NCBI RefSeq assembly: GCF_000299895.1
Contig: NZ_AMRG01000001.1
Location: forward strand, 62,001 to 126,000
Source: Idiomarina xiamenensis 10-D-4
GTDB taxonomy: Bacteria; Pseudomonadota; Gammaproteobacteria; Enterobacterales; Alteromonadaceae
Reading direction: 5' to 3'
DNA length: 64,000 nt
Below are positions 8,003 through 18,515 of this stretch, piece by piece; within the stretch, counting starts at the first letter, position 1; the number at the start of each line of letters is the position of its first letter. Position numbers and translations under genes: made by a program. The notes under the pieces were generated by a model, which was not told the DNA's origin, made no database searches, and saw only the letters and a list, made by a program, of their open reading frames with translations.

Positions 8003-9997
8003 ATGTTAGACCGTAAGCCACTTGCCAACGCTATCCGTGCATTAAGCATGGATGCAGTACAAAAAGCCAACTCGGGGCACCCCGGGGCGCCGATGGGCAT
8101 GGCTGATATCGCCGAAGTGTTATGGCGTGATTACCTTAATCACAATCCTAAAAACCCTAATTGGGCCAACCGTGACCGCTTTGTGCTTTCTAACGGTCAT
8201 GGCTCGATGCTGATTTATTCGCTATTGCATCTGAGCGGCTACGAACTGTCTATCGACGACCTTAAACAATTCCGTCAACTACACTCAAAAACGCCGGGTC
8301 ATCCCGAATACGGTTACACCCCGGGTGTCGAAACCACCACCGGACCATTGGGACAGGGTGTCAGTAACGCGGTCGGTATGGCGCTGGCTGAAAAAGTACT
8401 GGCGGCGCAATTTAACCGCGATCAGCACGACATTATCGACCATTATACTTACACCTTCTTGGGTGATGGCTGCTTAATGGAGGGGATCTCGCACGAAGTA
8501 TGCTCGTTAGCAGGCACCTTGGGGCTGGGTAAACTGATTGCGTTTTATGACGATAATGGCATTTCAATCGACGGCGAAGTGGAAGGCTGGTTTACCGACG
8601 ACACTGCTAAACGCTTTGAGTCTTATGGCTGGCAAGTCATTGCTAATGTCGATGGCCACGACCCGGCAGCTATCACGGCAGCCATTGAGGAAGCGCGCGC
8701 CGACCACAAACGGCCGACCTTAATTTGCTGTAAAACCATCATCGGCTTCGGCTCGCCAAATAAACAAGGCACCGAGAGCTGCCACGGAGCGGCGTTGGGT
8801 GATGACGAAGTGTTAGCGACCCGCAAGGCGTTAAATTGGTCGCATCCGGCATTCACTATTCCCGATGACATTTATTCGGCATGGTCGGCGATTGATAAAG
8901 GCGTGGCGTTAGAGTCTGCCTGGGATAAAAAAATGGCCGCTTATCAAGCTGCGTATCCTGACTTGGCCGCCGAATTACAGCGTCGCTTGCAGCAACGTTT
9001 ACCGGAAGATTTTGCCACTTATGCCAATGACTACATTCAGTCATTGCAAGATAATCCCGCCGATATTGCCAGCCGTAAGGCCTCGCAAAACAGCATCACA
9101 CAGTTTGCCCGTAAACTGCCTGAATTGTTAGGCGGCTCTGCTGATCTGGCTGGCTCGAACCTGACCCTGTGGGATAACGCCAAGGGTATTACTGCCGATG
9201 ATGCGAACGGTAATTACGTTTATTACGGTGTGCGCGAGTTTGGCATGTCGGCCATCATTAACGGCATTACCTTACACGGCGGTTTCCGGGCTTACGGTGC
9301 GACCTTTTTGATGTTCATGGAATACGCGCGCAATGCGGTACGCATGGCAGCGTTGATGAAACAGCCGGCAATTTTTGTTTATACCCATGATTCTATTGGG
9401 TTGGGCGAAGATGGTCCGACTCATCAGCCGGTCGAACAATTGGCTAATTTGCGCATGACACCGAACATGCAAACTTGGCGCCCATGCGACCAAGTTGAAA
9501 CGGCTGTGGCGTGGAAGCGCGCACTTATGCGCGATGACGGCCCCTCGGCGTTAATTTTTAGCCGTCAAGGCTTAGCTCAGCAAGCGCGAAATGCCGAGCA
9601 ACTGACGCAAATTGAACGCGGCGGTTATGTGTTAAGTGACAGCGATAGCACGCCACAACTGATTTTGATTGCTACCGGTTCAGAGGTTACCTTGGCCATG
9701 CAAGCCGCCGATAAACTGCGTGAACAGGGGCGAGCAGTACGCGTCGTGTCAATGCCATCGACCGAAGTGTTTGACCAGCAAGACGCCGACTATAAAGAAC
9801 AAGTGTTGCCACGTGCAGTCACGCAGCGCATCGCTATCGAAGCGGGTATTGCCGATTTTTGGGCGAAATACGTGGGTTTAGAGGGGACTACCGTGGCGAT
9901 GCACAGTTTCGGTGAGTCCGCACCTGCCGGCGAGCTGTTTAAGCATTTCGGTTTTACCGTCGATGCTATCGTCAAGCGTGCTGAGGAGCTCAGCTAA
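8003..9997 (+). CDS. tkt: Transketolase
   Basis: A thiamine-diphosphate enzyme of the non-oxidative pentose phosphate pathway that moves two-carbon units between sugar phosphates. The start ATG 8003 gives [19 protein letters not shown] and 664 residues, the family length; earlier in-frame codons lie inside the leader hairpin. Seen motifs are [19 protein letters not shown], the ThDP-binding [12 protein letters not shown] followed by FYDDN, and the transketolase signature [17 protein letters not shown]. It is followed one base later by epd, so tkt, epd, pgk and fba probably form one central-carbon operon. Confidence 0.97.
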   Translation: MLDRKPLANAIRALSMDAVQKANSGHPGAPMGMADIAEVLWRDYLNHNPKNPNWANRDRFVLSNGHGSMLIYSLLHLSGYELSIDDLKQFRQLHSKTPGHPEYGYTPGVETTTGPLGQGVSNAVGMALAEKVLAAQFNRDQHDIIDHYTYTFLGDGCLMEGISHEVCSLAGTLGLGKLIAFYDDNGISIDGEVEGWFTDDTAKRFESYGWQVIANVDGHDPAAITAAIEEARADHKRPTLICCKTIIGFGSPNKQGTESCHGAALGDDEVLATRKALNWSHPAFTIPDDIYSAWSAIDKGVALESAWDKKMAAYQAAYPDLAAELQRRLQQRLPEDFATYANDYIQSLQDNPADIASRKASQNSITQFARKLPELLGGSADLAGSNLTLWDNAKGITADDANGNYVYYGVREFGMSAIINGITLHGGFRAYGATFLMFMEYARNAVRMAALMKQPAIFVYTHDSIGLGEDGPTHQPVEQLANLRMTPNMQTWRPCDQVETAVAWKRALMRDDGPSALIFSRQGLAQQARNAEQLTQIERGGYVLSDSDSTPQLILIATGSEVTLAMQAADKLREQGRAVRVVSMPSTEVFDQQDADYKEQVLPRAVTQRIAIEAGIADFWAKYVGLEGTTVAMHSFGESAPAGELFKHFGFTVDAIVKRAEELS

Positions 9998-9998
9998 G

Positions 9999-11036
9999 AT
10001 GAGCGCCACTGCTCCGTGTCGAATTGCCATCAATGGCTTTGGCCGTATCGGCCGCAGTGTCTTGCGCGCGATGTTTGAGCGTGGCTTGAGCGAGCAGTTA
10101 AAAGTGGTGGCAATTAACGAATTGGCGGATGCCACCAGTATGGCGCATTTGCTCAAGTATGATTCGAGCCACGGCCGCTTTCAGTGGCCGGTTGCGGTCA
10201 ACGGTGACACCCTGACGGTTGCTGAACAGCAGATCGTGTTAACTCACGAGGAGGATCCGGCGGCGCTTGATTATGCCGAGTTGGCAGTCGACTTGGTACT
10301 GGACTGTACCGGGGTGTTCGGCAGTGCCGCCGATGGTCAGCGCTATCAAAGCGCCGGTGCACCGCGGGTATTGTTTTCGCAACCGGGCCAGGCCGATGTC
10401 GACTTCACCCTGATTTACGGCATTAATAGTCAAGATCTGACGGCGCAGCACCGCATCGTCTCGAATGGTTCTTGCACCACTAATTGTATCGTACCGGTGA
10501 TCCAGGTGATGGATAACGCCTTTGGCGTCGATAGTGGTGCGGTGACGACCATTCATTCGGCTATGCACGACCAACAAGTGATCGACGCCTATCATCCCGA
10601 TTTACGTCGTACTCGAGCTGCTAGTCGTTCGATTATTCCGGTAGATACCAAGCTAGCTCGGGGGATTGAGCGGGTGTTACCCAAGTTTGCCGGGCGTTTC
10701 GAGGCTATCGCGGTACGCGTACCCACCACCAATGTCACGGCTATGGACTTAACCTTAACGCTGCAACAAGACGCCAGCATCGATAGTGTTAATGCTGCGT
10801 TGCGGCAAGCTGCGCAAGGCCAGTTGAGCGGCATTTTGGATTATACCGAAGAGCCACTGGTATCGATTGATTTCAACCATGATCCGCATTCGAGTATTGT
10901 CGATGGCACGCAAACCCGGGTTAGTCATCGCCGTTTAGTCAAATTATTATGCTGGTGCGATAACGAATGGGGCTTTGCCAACCGCTTATTGGATAGTGCC
11001 AATGCGATGTGGCAAGTGGCTGATAAGACGAACTGA
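9999..11036 (+). CDS. epd: Erythrose-4-phosphate dehydrogenase
   Basis: A GAPDH-family enzyme that oxidises erythrose 4-phosphate to 4-phosphoerythronate for pyridoxal phosphate synthesis. The NAD-binding start [18 protein letters not shown], the catalytic SNGSCTTNC with its Cys, and the [16 protein letters not shown] segment are present. The last segment and the pgk-fba context favour Epd over glycolytic GAPDH, though dual activity cannot be excluded. ATG 9999 lies one base after the tkt stop, with GAGGAG about ten bases upstream inside tkt, giving 345 residues; the frame extends further upstream only within tkt. Confidence 0.92.
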   Translation: MSATAPCRIAINGFGRIGRSVLRAMFERGLSEQLKVVAINELADATSMAHLLKYDSSHGRFQWPVAVNGDTLTVAEQQIVLTHEEDPAALDYAELAVDLVLDCTGVFGSAADGQRYQSAGAPRVLFSQPGQADVDFTLIYGINSQDLTAQHRIVSNGSCTTNCIVPVIQVMDNAFGVDSGAVTTIHSAMHDQQVIDAYHPDLRRTRAASRSIIPVDTKLARGIERVLPKFAGRFEAIAVRVPTTNVTAMDLTLTLQQDASIDSVNAALRQAAQGQLSGILDYTEEPLVSIDFNHDPHSSIVDGTQTRVSHRRLVKLLCWCDNEWGFANRLLDSANAMWQVADKTN

Positions 11037-11074
11037 TTGAGCGTAAAGCTGAGTAAATTTGCAAGGAAAAACAC

Positions 11075-12259
11075 ATGAACGTCATTAACATGACCGATTT
11101 AGACTTACGTGATAAACGCGTCCTGATTCGTGAAGATTTGAATGTGCCGGTGAAGGCTGGAAAAGTCGCTTCTGACGCTCGTTTAAAAGCGGCCATCCCG
11201 ACTATTGAAGCGGCTTTAGCGGGCGGTGCCAAAGTGATGGTGATGTCACATTTAGGACGGCCAACCGAGGGCGAGTATGATGCTCAGTATTCGTTGCAAC
11301 CGGTGGTTGATTATTTAAACGGTGCGTTAGCGGTTCCAGTGCGTTTAGAGACCGATTACTTATCGGGCTGCGACGTCGATGGCGGCGAAGTGGTGGTATT
11401 TGAGAACGTTCGCTTTAACGTCGGTGAGAAGAAGGACGACGAACAACTGGCGAAAAAGCTGGCGGCGTTATGCGACATCTTTGTTATGGACGCGTTTGGT
11501 ACCGCTCACCGTGCGCAGGCGTCGACTCACGGTGTCGCTAAATACGCACCACAAGCTTGCGCTGGGCCATTATTAAGCGCCGAACTGAGTGCCTTGGGTA
11601 AAGCGTTAGCCAATCCTGCGCGCCCGCTGGTAGCCATTGTCGGCGGCTCAAAAGTATCGACCAAGTTAACGGTGTTAGAGTCGTTATCAAACAAGGTCGA
11701 CCAGTTAATTGTCGGCGGCGGTATTGCTAATACCTTCATTGCAGCAGCAGGACACAATGTCGGTCAGTCATTGTATGAAAGTGACTTACAGGACGAAGCG
11801 CGCCGTTTAGTCAGCGCCGCACAGGAAAAAGGTGGATATATCCCACTGCCAGTTGATGTGGTGACCGGCAAAGAATTCAGCGAAAGCGCACGGGCAGAAA
11901 CCAAGGCGGTGGATGCAGTGGCTGACGATGACATGATTTTTGATGTTGGCCCGAACACGGCGGCACAGTTTGCCGAGCTGCTAGCGTCGGCGGGTACTAT
12001 CGTTTGGAATGGTCCGGTCGGCGTATTTGAGTTTGATCAGTTTGCTGCGGGCACAGAAGCGCTGGCGCGGGCTATTGCCAATAGTCAGGCATTCTCAATT
12101 GCCGGTGGTGGTGATACGCTAGCGGCCATCGATAAGTATGATGTTGCCGATGACATCAGCTATATTTCAACCGGTGGTGGCGCATTTTTAGAGTTTTTGG
12201 AGGGTAAAACCCTACCCGCCGTGGCGATTTTAGAGCAGCGTGCAAAAGACGCCAAATAA
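11075..12259 (+). CDS. pgk: Phosphoglycerate kinase
   Basis: Catalyses the reversible ATP-forming step from 1,3-bisphosphoglycerate to 3-phosphoglycerate. The N-terminal [17 protein letters not shown] signature, [12 protein letters not shown], the hinge region with [19 protein letters not shown], and the C-terminal nucleotide site [18 protein letters not shown] are intact. Length 394 is close to the E. coli enzyme. AAGGA precedes the ATG by about nine bases. It sits between epd (38-base gap) and fba (38-base gap). Confidence 0.98.
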   Translation: MNVINMTDLDLRDKRVLIREDLNVPVKAGKVASDARLKAAIPTIEAALAGGAKVMVMSHLGRPTEGEYDAQYSLQPVVDYLNGALAVPVRLETDYLSGCDVDGGEVVVFENVRFNVGEKKDDEQLAKKLAALCDIFVMDAFGTAHRAQASTHGVAKYAPQACAGPLLSAELSALGKALANPARPLVAIVGGSKVSTKLTVLESLSNKVDQLIVGGGIANTFIAAAGHNVGQSLYESDLQDEARRLVSAAQEKGGYIPLPVDVVTGKEFSESARAETKAVDAVADDDMIFDVGPNTAAQFAELLASAGTIVWNGPVGVFEFDQFAAGTEALARAIANSQAFSIAGGGDTLAAIDKYDVADDISYISTGGGAFLEFLEGKTLPAVAILEQRAKDAK

Positions 12260-12297
12260 CCGATTACACGAACCAGAATATGACAGGAGTTTAACTT

Positions 12298-13362
12298 ATG
12301 GCACTGATTTCTTTGCGCCAATTGCTCGACCATGCTGCTGAGCACGATTACGGCGTGCCAGCCTTTAACGTCAATAACGTCGAGCAAATGCGCGCCATCA
12401 TGCAGGCTGCCGACAAAATGGATGCGCCGGTGATTGTGCAGGCCTCGGCAGGCGCTCGTAAATATGCGGGTGCACCGTTTTTACGTCATTTAATTTTAGC
12501 CGCGGTGGAAGAATGGCCACATATCCCAGTGGTTATGCATCAGGATCACGGTACTTCGCCGGCGGTTTGTCAGCGCTCTATTCAACTGGGCTTTAGCTCG
12601 GTGATGATGGATGGTTCGTTACAAGAAGACGGTAAAACACCGGCCGATTACGACTATAACGTACGTGTCACTCAACAAGCGGTTGCCATGGCACATGCCT
12701 GTGGTGTCTCGGTTGAGGGTGAATTAGGTTGCTTAGGCTCGTTAGAGACCGGTGAAGCCGGTGAAGAAGACGGCGTTGGCGCCGAGGGCAAACTTAGCCA
12801 CGACCAGTTGCTGACCGATCCGGAAGAAGCGGCTGCGTTCGTTAAAGCAACCGACGTTGATGCATTGGCCATCGCTTGCGGTACCTCGCACGGTGCTTAC
12901 AAGTTTACCCGCCCACCGACCGGCGATATTTTGGCTATTGATCGTATTAAAGAGATCAACCGCCGCATTCCCAATACGCACCTAGTGATGCACGGTTCAT
13001 CATCGGTGCCACAGGAATGGCTGAAAGTCATTAATGAGTTTGGTGGTGAGATCCCAGAAACCTACGGTGTGCCAGTTGAACAAATCATCGAGGGTATCAA
13101 GCATGGCGTGCGCAAGGTTAACATTGATACCGATTTACGCTTAGCGTCGACCGGTGCGATTCGTCGTCATCTAGCGCAAAACACCAGTAATTTTGATCCG
13201 CGTAAATATTTCACTGCCGCGACTGAGGCCATGCAAGCCATCTGTGAAGCGCGTTATGACGCTTTTGGTTGCGCCGGCCAGGCCAGCAAAATTAAGCCAA
13301 TTTCGTTGGAGTCTATGTTCCAGCGTTACGAAAAAGGCGAGTTACGCGCCGTGGTTAAATAG
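12298..13362 (+). CDS. fba: Class II fructose-bisphosphate aldolase, 354 aa
   Basis: The zinc-dependent aldolase cleaves fructose 1,6-bisphosphate into the two triose phosphates. Zinc and active-site segments are visible: [46 protein letters not shown] and [13 protein letters not shown]. The protein resembles the Calvin-cycle-subtype aldolases of pseudomonads and marine gammaproteobacteria rather than E. coli FbaA, judging from its N-terminus ([20 protein letters not shown]). It is the last gene of the tkt-epd-pgk-fba cluster and is closed by a strong terminator. Confidence 0.96.
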   Translation: MALISLRQLLDHAAEHDYGVPAFNVNNVEQMRAIMQAADKMDAPVIVQASAGARKYAGAPFLRHLILAAVEEWPHIPVVMHQDHGTSPAVCQRSIQLGFSSVMMDGSLQEDGKTPADYDYNVRVTQQAVAMAHACGVSVEGELGCLGSLETGEAGEEDGVGAEGKLSHDQLLTDPEEAAAFVKATDVDALAIACGTSHGAYKFTRPPTGDILAIDRIKEINRRIPNTHLVMHGSSSVPQEWLKVINEFGGEIPETYGVPVEQIIEGIKHGVRKVNIDTDLRLASTGAIRRHLAQNTSNFDPRKYFTAATEAMQAICEARYDAFGCAGQASKIKPISLESMFQRYEKGELRAVVK

Positions 13363-13390
13363 CCATAACCGTTGTGCTAGCCACTATTAC

Positions 13391-13420
13391 AAACCCGTCG
13401 CTGTGGCGACGGGTTTTTTT
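13391..13420 (+). terminator. Rho-independent terminator after fba
   Basis: AACCCGTCGC-TGTG-GCGACGGGTT stem followed by an uninterrupted run of T residues, 29 bases after the fba stop codon. Confidence 0.93.
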
Positions 13421-13462
13421 GTTTTACTGGCTTTTATCCTAACTTTAAAGACATTCATCATA

Positions 13463-13487
13463 AAAAATGGACTTTCCAGCCATTTTT
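13463..13487. terminator. Second weak hairpin after fba
   Basis: AAAAATGG (13463-13470) and CCATTTTT (13480-13487) form an 8-bp stem with a nine-base loop and terminal U/A tracts on both sides. It may be a back-up terminator, or part of the leader of the following gene, whose TATACT-like -10 lies about 45 bases further on. Confidence 0.4.
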
Positions 13488-13588
13488 ACACAAACACCTC
13501 TTAGCAAAGCCTATGTAAGTCGTTATACTAACTTCGAAATGTTCACATTTGCTTACAATGATCCGGATAAAGTGAGACGAGGTACCCC

Positions 13589-14374
13589 GTGCGATTGACG
13601 TTACTAGCGATAGGCCTGTTTTCAGCATCTTCGGCGATGGCTGCGCCATCGGCACTTATGTTTGATGACAATGATGGGATGGCTGATGCTGCCAAAAAAG
13701 AATGGCAAATTAGCGCCGAGCTGGGTGTGCTTTATACCTCGGGTAATACCGAAACCGAATCGTTTAAAGGTAAATTAAACGGCGCTCGCGAGTATGTTAG
13801 CTGGCGTCACAAGGGCGTGCTTGACTATTATAAAGCTAAGCAAACCGACCAAGAGACCGGTGAAGATGAAACCACCGCCGATAAGTTATTCGCCTCGGCG
13901 CAAACCAACTATAAGTTTGCTCCTGACAGCGTTTCATCACTGTTTGTCTTTGGTTCTTATGAAAACGACAAATTCAGTGGGTACGACTATCAAGCCACTA
14001 TCGTGACTGGTTATGGTGCCCGTTATCGCTACAGCGAAAACTTATACGCTGATTATGAAATCGGTCCGGGTTATTCGTGGCGTAAACCGATTGTCGACGA
14101 TGTAGTACAAGAAACCGAAACCAGCGCCATCTTACGATTAGCCGGTAACATGGTTTGGGACATTACTGAAAACTCGCGTTTCAATGCCTTGCTGGCTTCT
14201 GAAATTGGTGAAGATAATACCAAAACTCGTGCTGAAGTCTCGGTCTCGGCGAACATTAATGCTTCATTAGCGATGAAAGTCTCAGTATCTGGTACGCATA
14301 ACAGCTACGTCTCTGACGAGACTATCGAGAAGCTCGACACCGAAACGGCGGTTACGTTGGTATATACTTTCTAA
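13589..14374 (+). CDS. DUF481 outer-membrane protein (YdiY-like), 261 aa
   Basis: Residues 1-19 form a signal peptide ending AMA. The mature part starts with WQISAELGVLYTSGNTETES, the glycine/asparagine opening typical of the DUF481 family of putative salt-induced outer-membrane proteins, and continues as alternating amphipathic strands ending with an aromatic residue (VTLVYTF). A beta-barrel in the outer membrane is therefore likely; function is unknown. The start is GTG 13589, with GACGAGG seven bases upstream. Flanked by terminators on both sides, so it is monocistronic. Confidence 0.85.
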   Translation: MRLTLLAIGLFSASSAMAAPSALMFDDNDGMADAAKKEWQISAELGVLYTSGNTETESFKGKLNGAREYVSWRHKGVLDYYKAKQTDQETGEDETTADKLFASAQTNYKFAPDSVSSLFVFGSYENDKFSGYDYQATIVTGYGARYRYSENLYADYEIGPGYSWRKPIVDDVVQETETSAILRLAGNMVWDITENSRFNALLASEIGEDNTKTRAEVSVSANINASLAMKVSVSGTHNSYVSDETIEKLDTETAVTLVYTF

Positions 14375-14387
14375 CAACCGTTTGCTT

Positions 14388-14416
14388 AAAAAAAGCTGGC
14401 ATTGCCAGCTTTTTTT
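14388..14416. terminator. Bidirectional terminator between convergent genes
   Basis: AAAGCTGGC-ATT-GCCAGCTTT with seven A residues before the stem and seven T residues after it, serving both the DUF481 gene and the convergent TerC-family gene. Confidence 0.93.
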
Positions 14417-14424
14417 GTGCCTGT

Positions 14425-15189
14425 TTACTCGCTGTTGTTGACCCTTGGTGGTGCCAAGCGACGGCGTAAGTTAAGCGGCTTTTGCTGGCTTTTACGCACG
14501 CGTAGATTGAGTAATTCCACCACCAGCGAGAACGCCATAGCGAAATAAATATAGCCTTTTGGTACATGAAACTGCAGGCCTTCGCCCACCAACGCCATAC
14601 CAATCATAATTAAGAAACTCAGCGCGAGCATTTTGATGGTTGGGTGTTGGTCGACAAAATCCCCGATGGGCTTGGCGGCGACCATCATCACCAACACCGC
14701 AATCACTACCGCTATGATCATGACTGGTAAATGGTCAGACAGGCCAACGGCGGTGATCACCGAGTCCAGCGAGAAAATAATATCGAGTAAACCGATTTGC
14801 ACAATGATGGCTGCAAAGCTGGCTTTAACGGTACTTTGCTCGTGAGCTTGCTCACCCTCTAAGGCGTGGTGAATCTCTAATGTACTCTTACCGAGCAAGA
14901 ACAAACCACCGCCGATTAGAATTAAATCGCGACCCGAAAAAGCATAGTCCCACAGGCTAAACAGCGGCTCGGTGAGGGTCATGATCCAAGTTAGCGATAA
15001 TAATAATAAAATACGCATACCCATTGCCAATAACAGCCCAACTCGGCGTGCTGCATTGCGTTGAGCTTCGGGTAAGCGACCGACTAAAATTGAAATGAAA
15101 ATGATATTGTCGATGCCTAATACAATTTCCAGCGCCGTTAACGTCGCTAAAGCAATCCATGCTTCTGGCATCATTATCCATTCAAACAT
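14425..15189 (-). CDS. TerC family integral membrane protein, 254 aa
   Basis: A multi-pass inner-membrane protein with the TerC hallmark acidic transmembrane motifs: EIVLGIDNIIFISILVGRLP in the first segments and DIIFSLDSVITAVGLSDHLP in the middle, each with membrane-embedded Asp residues thought to bind metal. Family members are linked to tellurium resistance or manganese export; the true substrate here is unknown. ATG 15189 is chosen because AAGGAT lies upstream and the protein then opens with MFEWIMMPEAW; 23 extra upstream residues have no family support. Likely monocistronic. Confidence 0.88.
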   Translation of the reverse strand: MFEWIMMPEAWIALATLTALEIVLGIDNIIFISILVGRLPEAQRNAARRVGLLLAMGMRILLLLSLTWIMTLTEPLFSLWDYAFSGRDLILIGGGLFLLGKSTLEIHHALEGEQAHEQSTVKASFAAIIVQIGLLDIIFSLDSVITAVGLSDHLPVMIIAVVIAVLVMMVAAKPIGDFVDQHPTIKMLALSFLIMIGMALVGEGLQFHVPKGYIYFAMAFSLVVELLNLRVRKSQQKPLNLRRRLAPPRVNNSE

Positions 15190-15281
15190 ACGCAATCCTT
15201 GGTTGTGGTGAGCGACGGTAATTTGATTTACTATGGGGCAGACAGTCAAACTCTGCAAGCGTTACCGAGTCGAGAAAGGAT

Positions 15282-15758
15282 ATGAGGAAATTAAACGCGC
15301 TATCGCGTTTGAAATTATTAGAAATCGTCAGTCGTTTACGCTTTTTTGATCAGTTTAATCAAGACGAGCGACGCCTGTTGTTAGAAGATAAACTGCATTG
15401 CTATGTGTGCAAAAAAGGCTTTCATATCCTTCGTGAAGGCGAACGTGATACGGCACTGTATTTGGTCTTAAGCGGCGATGTGAGCGTGATCAAACGTAGC
15501 CTACAACGCGAGTTGGGGCGGGTCGGTGCCGGCAATATTTTGGGCGAAGGCGCATTTGTTACTCGACAGCCGCGCAGTGCGTCGGCTATTGCCGCCAGTG
15601 ATGTGATTTTGCTACGGCTGGATAACGACGGTTTGAAACTGCTACCCGCACGTATGCGCGAAAAAATTAAAGATGCCATCATTACCGAAATGGCAGCACG
15701 TATTGTACAGCTTAACGAGCGTATAGCTGCCAGCCATCCGATCACAAAACTGTCATAG
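15282..15758 (+). CDS. Cyclic nucleotide-binding domain protein, 158 aa
   Basis: A single CAP-like cyclic nucleotide-binding fold: residues 18-115 contain LRFFDQFNQDERRLLLED, LREGERDTALYLVLSGDVSV, LGRVGAGNILGEGAFVTRQPRSASAIAASD with the phosphate-binding-cassette pattern GEGAF..RSA. No DNA-binding domain follows, only a helical tail, so it is not a CRP-type regulator by itself. It sits 43 bases upstream of a chemoreceptor gene on the same strand and may modulate it; that link is inferred from position only. Confidence 0.8.
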   Translation: MRKLNALSRLKLLEIVSRLRFFDQFNQDERRLLLEDKLHCYVCKKGFHILREGERDTALYLVLSGDVSVIKRSLQRELGRVGAGNILGEGAFVTRQPRSASAIAASDVILLRLDNDGLKLLPARMREKIKDAIITEMAARIVQLNERIAASHPITKLS

Positions 15759-15801
15759 TTTTGCCGTAGCATAGGCGCGCATTGCAACGGTTGGAGTGGT
15801 T

Positions 15802-17733
15802 ATGCGCGTGTCTGTTTATAGTCGCCTGTCGGCGGCTGTATTGTTTGCCTTTAGCGCGGTATTTATCGGCGCCTTAATTTGGGCGTACACTCAGCTGCAA
15901 GCCATGGAGCTAGAAAGTCGCCAGTATCAGCGCCTCAAGTCAGAGGCGGTGGTGGCAGTAGCCACCGAAGTCTCGGCTTATTTGCAAAGTGGCAACACCA
16001 TCAATCTCAATCAAGCTTTGAGCCTACTCGATAAGGTAAAGCAGCAACGCTTGCCAGCCTTACACGACGATTTGGCTCAACCTATTCAAGCCGCCATCGA
16101 ACGCTTTACCACTAACGCTCAACAACGTTACCGCGCGCTGGGCAAACTGGCTGGTAACGAAGCGGCCCTGCTAATCAACGCCGAACGGCAATTAAGCGAC
16201 TACATTTCTAGCTTAATCGACTATGCCGAGCGCGGGTTACAGCAAAACGCGGCACCGGCACCACGCTATTTGGCCGTAGCTAGCGACATGACTTTAGCGC
16301 TGACACAATTGATACACGCTCGCGAAGCTTATTTATTTGCTGACGCCGAGCGCGATTCGGTGGTGGCCGCGTTACAACCGCTGCAGGCCGCGGCTCAACA
16401 GTTACAAGCGTTACCCTTGTTGGGCATTAGCGAAGATAGTGCCGAGGCGGCTATGTTCTCCTTAGTGCAGCGCGAACCGAAAGACATCGGCGAAGAGATC
16501 CGCGCCGAGTTATTGAGCTTAAGTCAGCGCTATACGCGCGAGCTCGATACCACCGAAACATCGGTCAACGAACGTCGTCAGGGATTCACCGCGATACAAA
16601 GTGATTTGACCCAGATCCAGCAGGCCGTTGGTGGTGCCGAGGATACGCTGGTGGCGCGGCAGGCCGATATGTTGCAGCGGTTGCAGTGGATGCTACTGCC
16701 GTTAGTGCTATTGTTGCCAGTACTGGCGCTGTTGAGCTGGCTAGCCATGCGCGGCTTAGTGTTGCGGCCGCTGCGCGGTTTACGTGATGCCATGGCTAAC
16801 TTGCTGCAATACCAGCAGTTGCAAGCATTACCCGGCGCCGACCGCGCCACTGAAATGGGCGAGATCGCGCGCTATTTTAATCAATTACTCGATTCGTTAG
16901 CGCAACAAGAGCAACTCAAGCAAGAGCAAATGCGTGTCGTCACCGATGCCTTACGCGAAATTACCAGTGAACTTAAACGCATTCAGCAACAGTCTCAGCA
17001 AACCGTTGGTGCCGCGCAAAGTTCGCAGCAGCAATTAGATAACCTGCTACAGTTAACTGAACAGTTAAACGCCGCTTCGGAGCAGTTGCAACACAACGCC
17101 GAGAGCACCAAGCAAACCATGCACCACAGTGGACAACGCGTAAGCTCCATGCAACAGCAAGCACAGCAGGTAGCCAGCGTCGTGAATCAAGGGCGACAGG
17201 CACTAACCGAACTGGAACAATCGGTGCAAGCGGTGGGGCAAATTTTAACGGTTATTGCCACCATTGCTGAGCAAACCAATCTATTAGCGTTAAATGCCGC
17301 GATTGAATCGGCCAGAGCTGGCGAACAGGGGCGTGGGTTTTCGGTGGTTGCCGATGAAGTGCGAAAACTAGCACAAAAAACCCAGCAGTCGCTGGATGAT
17401 ATCAAACCGATGTTGACTGAGCTGAGTACGGCAACAGCCACTATCGAGGCGACCATCAGTGATATGGAAGCCAGTAGTGATGAACAATTAAGTGTAGCAA
17501 AACAGTTAGCCAACAACGCAAACGAGGTAGCCCACCAGGCCCAGCATTCGGCCAGTGAGGCCCAGCAAGCGCATGGCTTAGTCACTGAGCAAAGTCAGCA
17601 TGTACATGATTTTGCAGAGCAAATGAGTGTTATGGTAGATAAATTGGTCGCTGCGGCAAAACAACTGGCGCGAGTCGAAGAGGCCGTCAATACACAAACT
17701 AGCCGTATCGAACTGACATTTAGTCAACAATAA
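15802..17733 (+). CDS. Methyl-accepting chemotaxis protein, 643 aa
   Basis: Transmembrane segments at about residues 10-30 and 295-315 enclose a helical, Gln-rich periplasmic sensor domain with no recognised Cache or PAS fold. A HAMP-like region follows ([15 protein letters not shown]), then a cytoplasmic four-helix signalling domain whose hairpin tip [20 protein letters not shown] lies near residues 490-510. ATG 15802 with TTGGAG five bases upstream is preferred over a GTG at 15796. It presumably signals to CheA/CheW encoded elsewhere. Ligand unknown. Confidence 0.92.
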   Translation: MRVSVYSRLSAAVLFAFSAVFIGALIWAYTQLQAMELESRQYQRLKSEAVVAVATEVSAYLQSGNTINLNQALSLLDKVKQQRLPALHDDLAQPIQAAIERFTTNAQQRYRALGKLAGNEAALLINAERQLSDYISSLIDYAERGLQQNAAPAPRYLAVASDMTLALTQLIHAREAYLFADAERDSVVAALQPLQAAAQQLQALPLLGISEDSAEAAMFSLVQREPKDIGEEIRAELLSLSQRYTRELDTTETSVNERRQGFTAIQSDLTQIQQAVGGAEDTLVARQADMLQRLQWMLLPLVLLLPVLALLSWLAMRGLVLRPLRGLRDAMANLLQYQQLQALPGADRATEMGEIARYFNQLLDSLAQQEQLKQEQMRVVTDALREITSELKRIQQQSQQTVGAAQSSQQQLDNLLQLTEQLNAASEQLQHNAESTKQTMHHSGQRVSSMQQQAQQVASVVNQGRQALTELEQSVQAVGQILTVIATIAEQTNLLALNAAIESARAGEQGRGFSVVADEVRKLAQKTQQSLDDIKPMLTELSTATATIEATISDMEASSDEQLSVAKQLANNANEVAHQAQHSASEAQQAHGLVTEQSQHVHDFAEQMSVMVDKLVAAAKQLARVEEAVNTQTSRIELTFSQQ

Positions 17734-17822
17734 AGTCGTTGCTAAGAGGTTTCCAAGCGTAGCCCTTTTCGATACTATTCGCGCGGTAAAAACAGACAGC
17801 CTAATAAAACAGGTAACCACAT

Positions 17823-18503
17823 ATGTCAGTAAACTCTTTTTTAGGTGTGTTCGCTAAATCACCGATAAAACCGATGATCGAGCATATCGAATTAGTACAT
17901 GATTGTGCGGAAGCGCTAAAGCCATTCTTTGCCGCTGTTTATAAAGGCGACTGGGCGGCCGCTGAACAAGCGCGCGCCGACGTCGTTAGCAAAGAGAAAC
18001 AAGCTGATGACATGAAACGCAAAATCCGTATTAACTTGCCCGGTGGTTTGTTCATGCCGGTGGAACGTACCGATTTATTAGAGTTGGTTTCGCAACAAGA
18101 CCGTATCGCTAACAAAGCAAAAGATATTTCTGGCTTGGTCATGGGGCGTGAGTTACAGCTACCGGAAACCTTGGTTACCGATTTTGATGCTTATTTAAAC
18201 CGCTGTATCGACGCCGCCAGTAAGGCGCGTGAAACTATCAGTGAGTTTGACGACTTGTTAGAGACGGGCTTCCGTGGCCGTGAGCGCGAGCTGGTTAATA
18301 ATATGATTGCCGAGCTGGACGCCATCGAACAAGATACCGACCAACTACAAGTACAACTGCGCCGCAAAGTGCGTAAGTTGGAGCATGAAATGCCACCGCT
18401 GGATGCCATGTTCCTTTACCGTATCATCGACTGGGTCGGTGATTTAGCTGATCTTTCAGAGCGGGTTGGTAACCGCTTTGAGCTAATGTTGGCACGAGTT
18501 TAA
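17823..18503 (+). CDS. DUF47/PhoU-like phosphate transport accessory protein
   Basis: An all-helical PhoU-like protein of the DUF47 (TIGR00153) family, 226 residues. Its N-terminus runs FLGVFAKSPIKPMIEHIELV and the body contains the SKEKQADDMKRKIRINLPGGLFMPVERTDLLELVSQQDRIAN block characteristic of the family. These proteins are almost always encoded next to PiT phosphate transporters and are thought to regulate them. Here the PiT gene follows after 12 bases, so they are probably one operon. Confidence 0.92.
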   Translation: MSVNSFLGVFAKSPIKPMIEHIELVHDCAEALKPFFAAVYKGDWAAAEQARADVVSKEKQADDMKRKIRINLPGGLFMPVERTDLLELVSQQDRIANKAKDISGLVMGRELQLPETLVTDFDAYLNRCIDAASKARETISEFDDLLETGFRGRERELVNNMIAELDAIEQDTDQLQVQLRRKVRKLEHEMPPLDAMFLYRIIDWVGDLADLSERVGNRFELMLARV

Positions 18504-18515
18504 GCGGGGCATTTG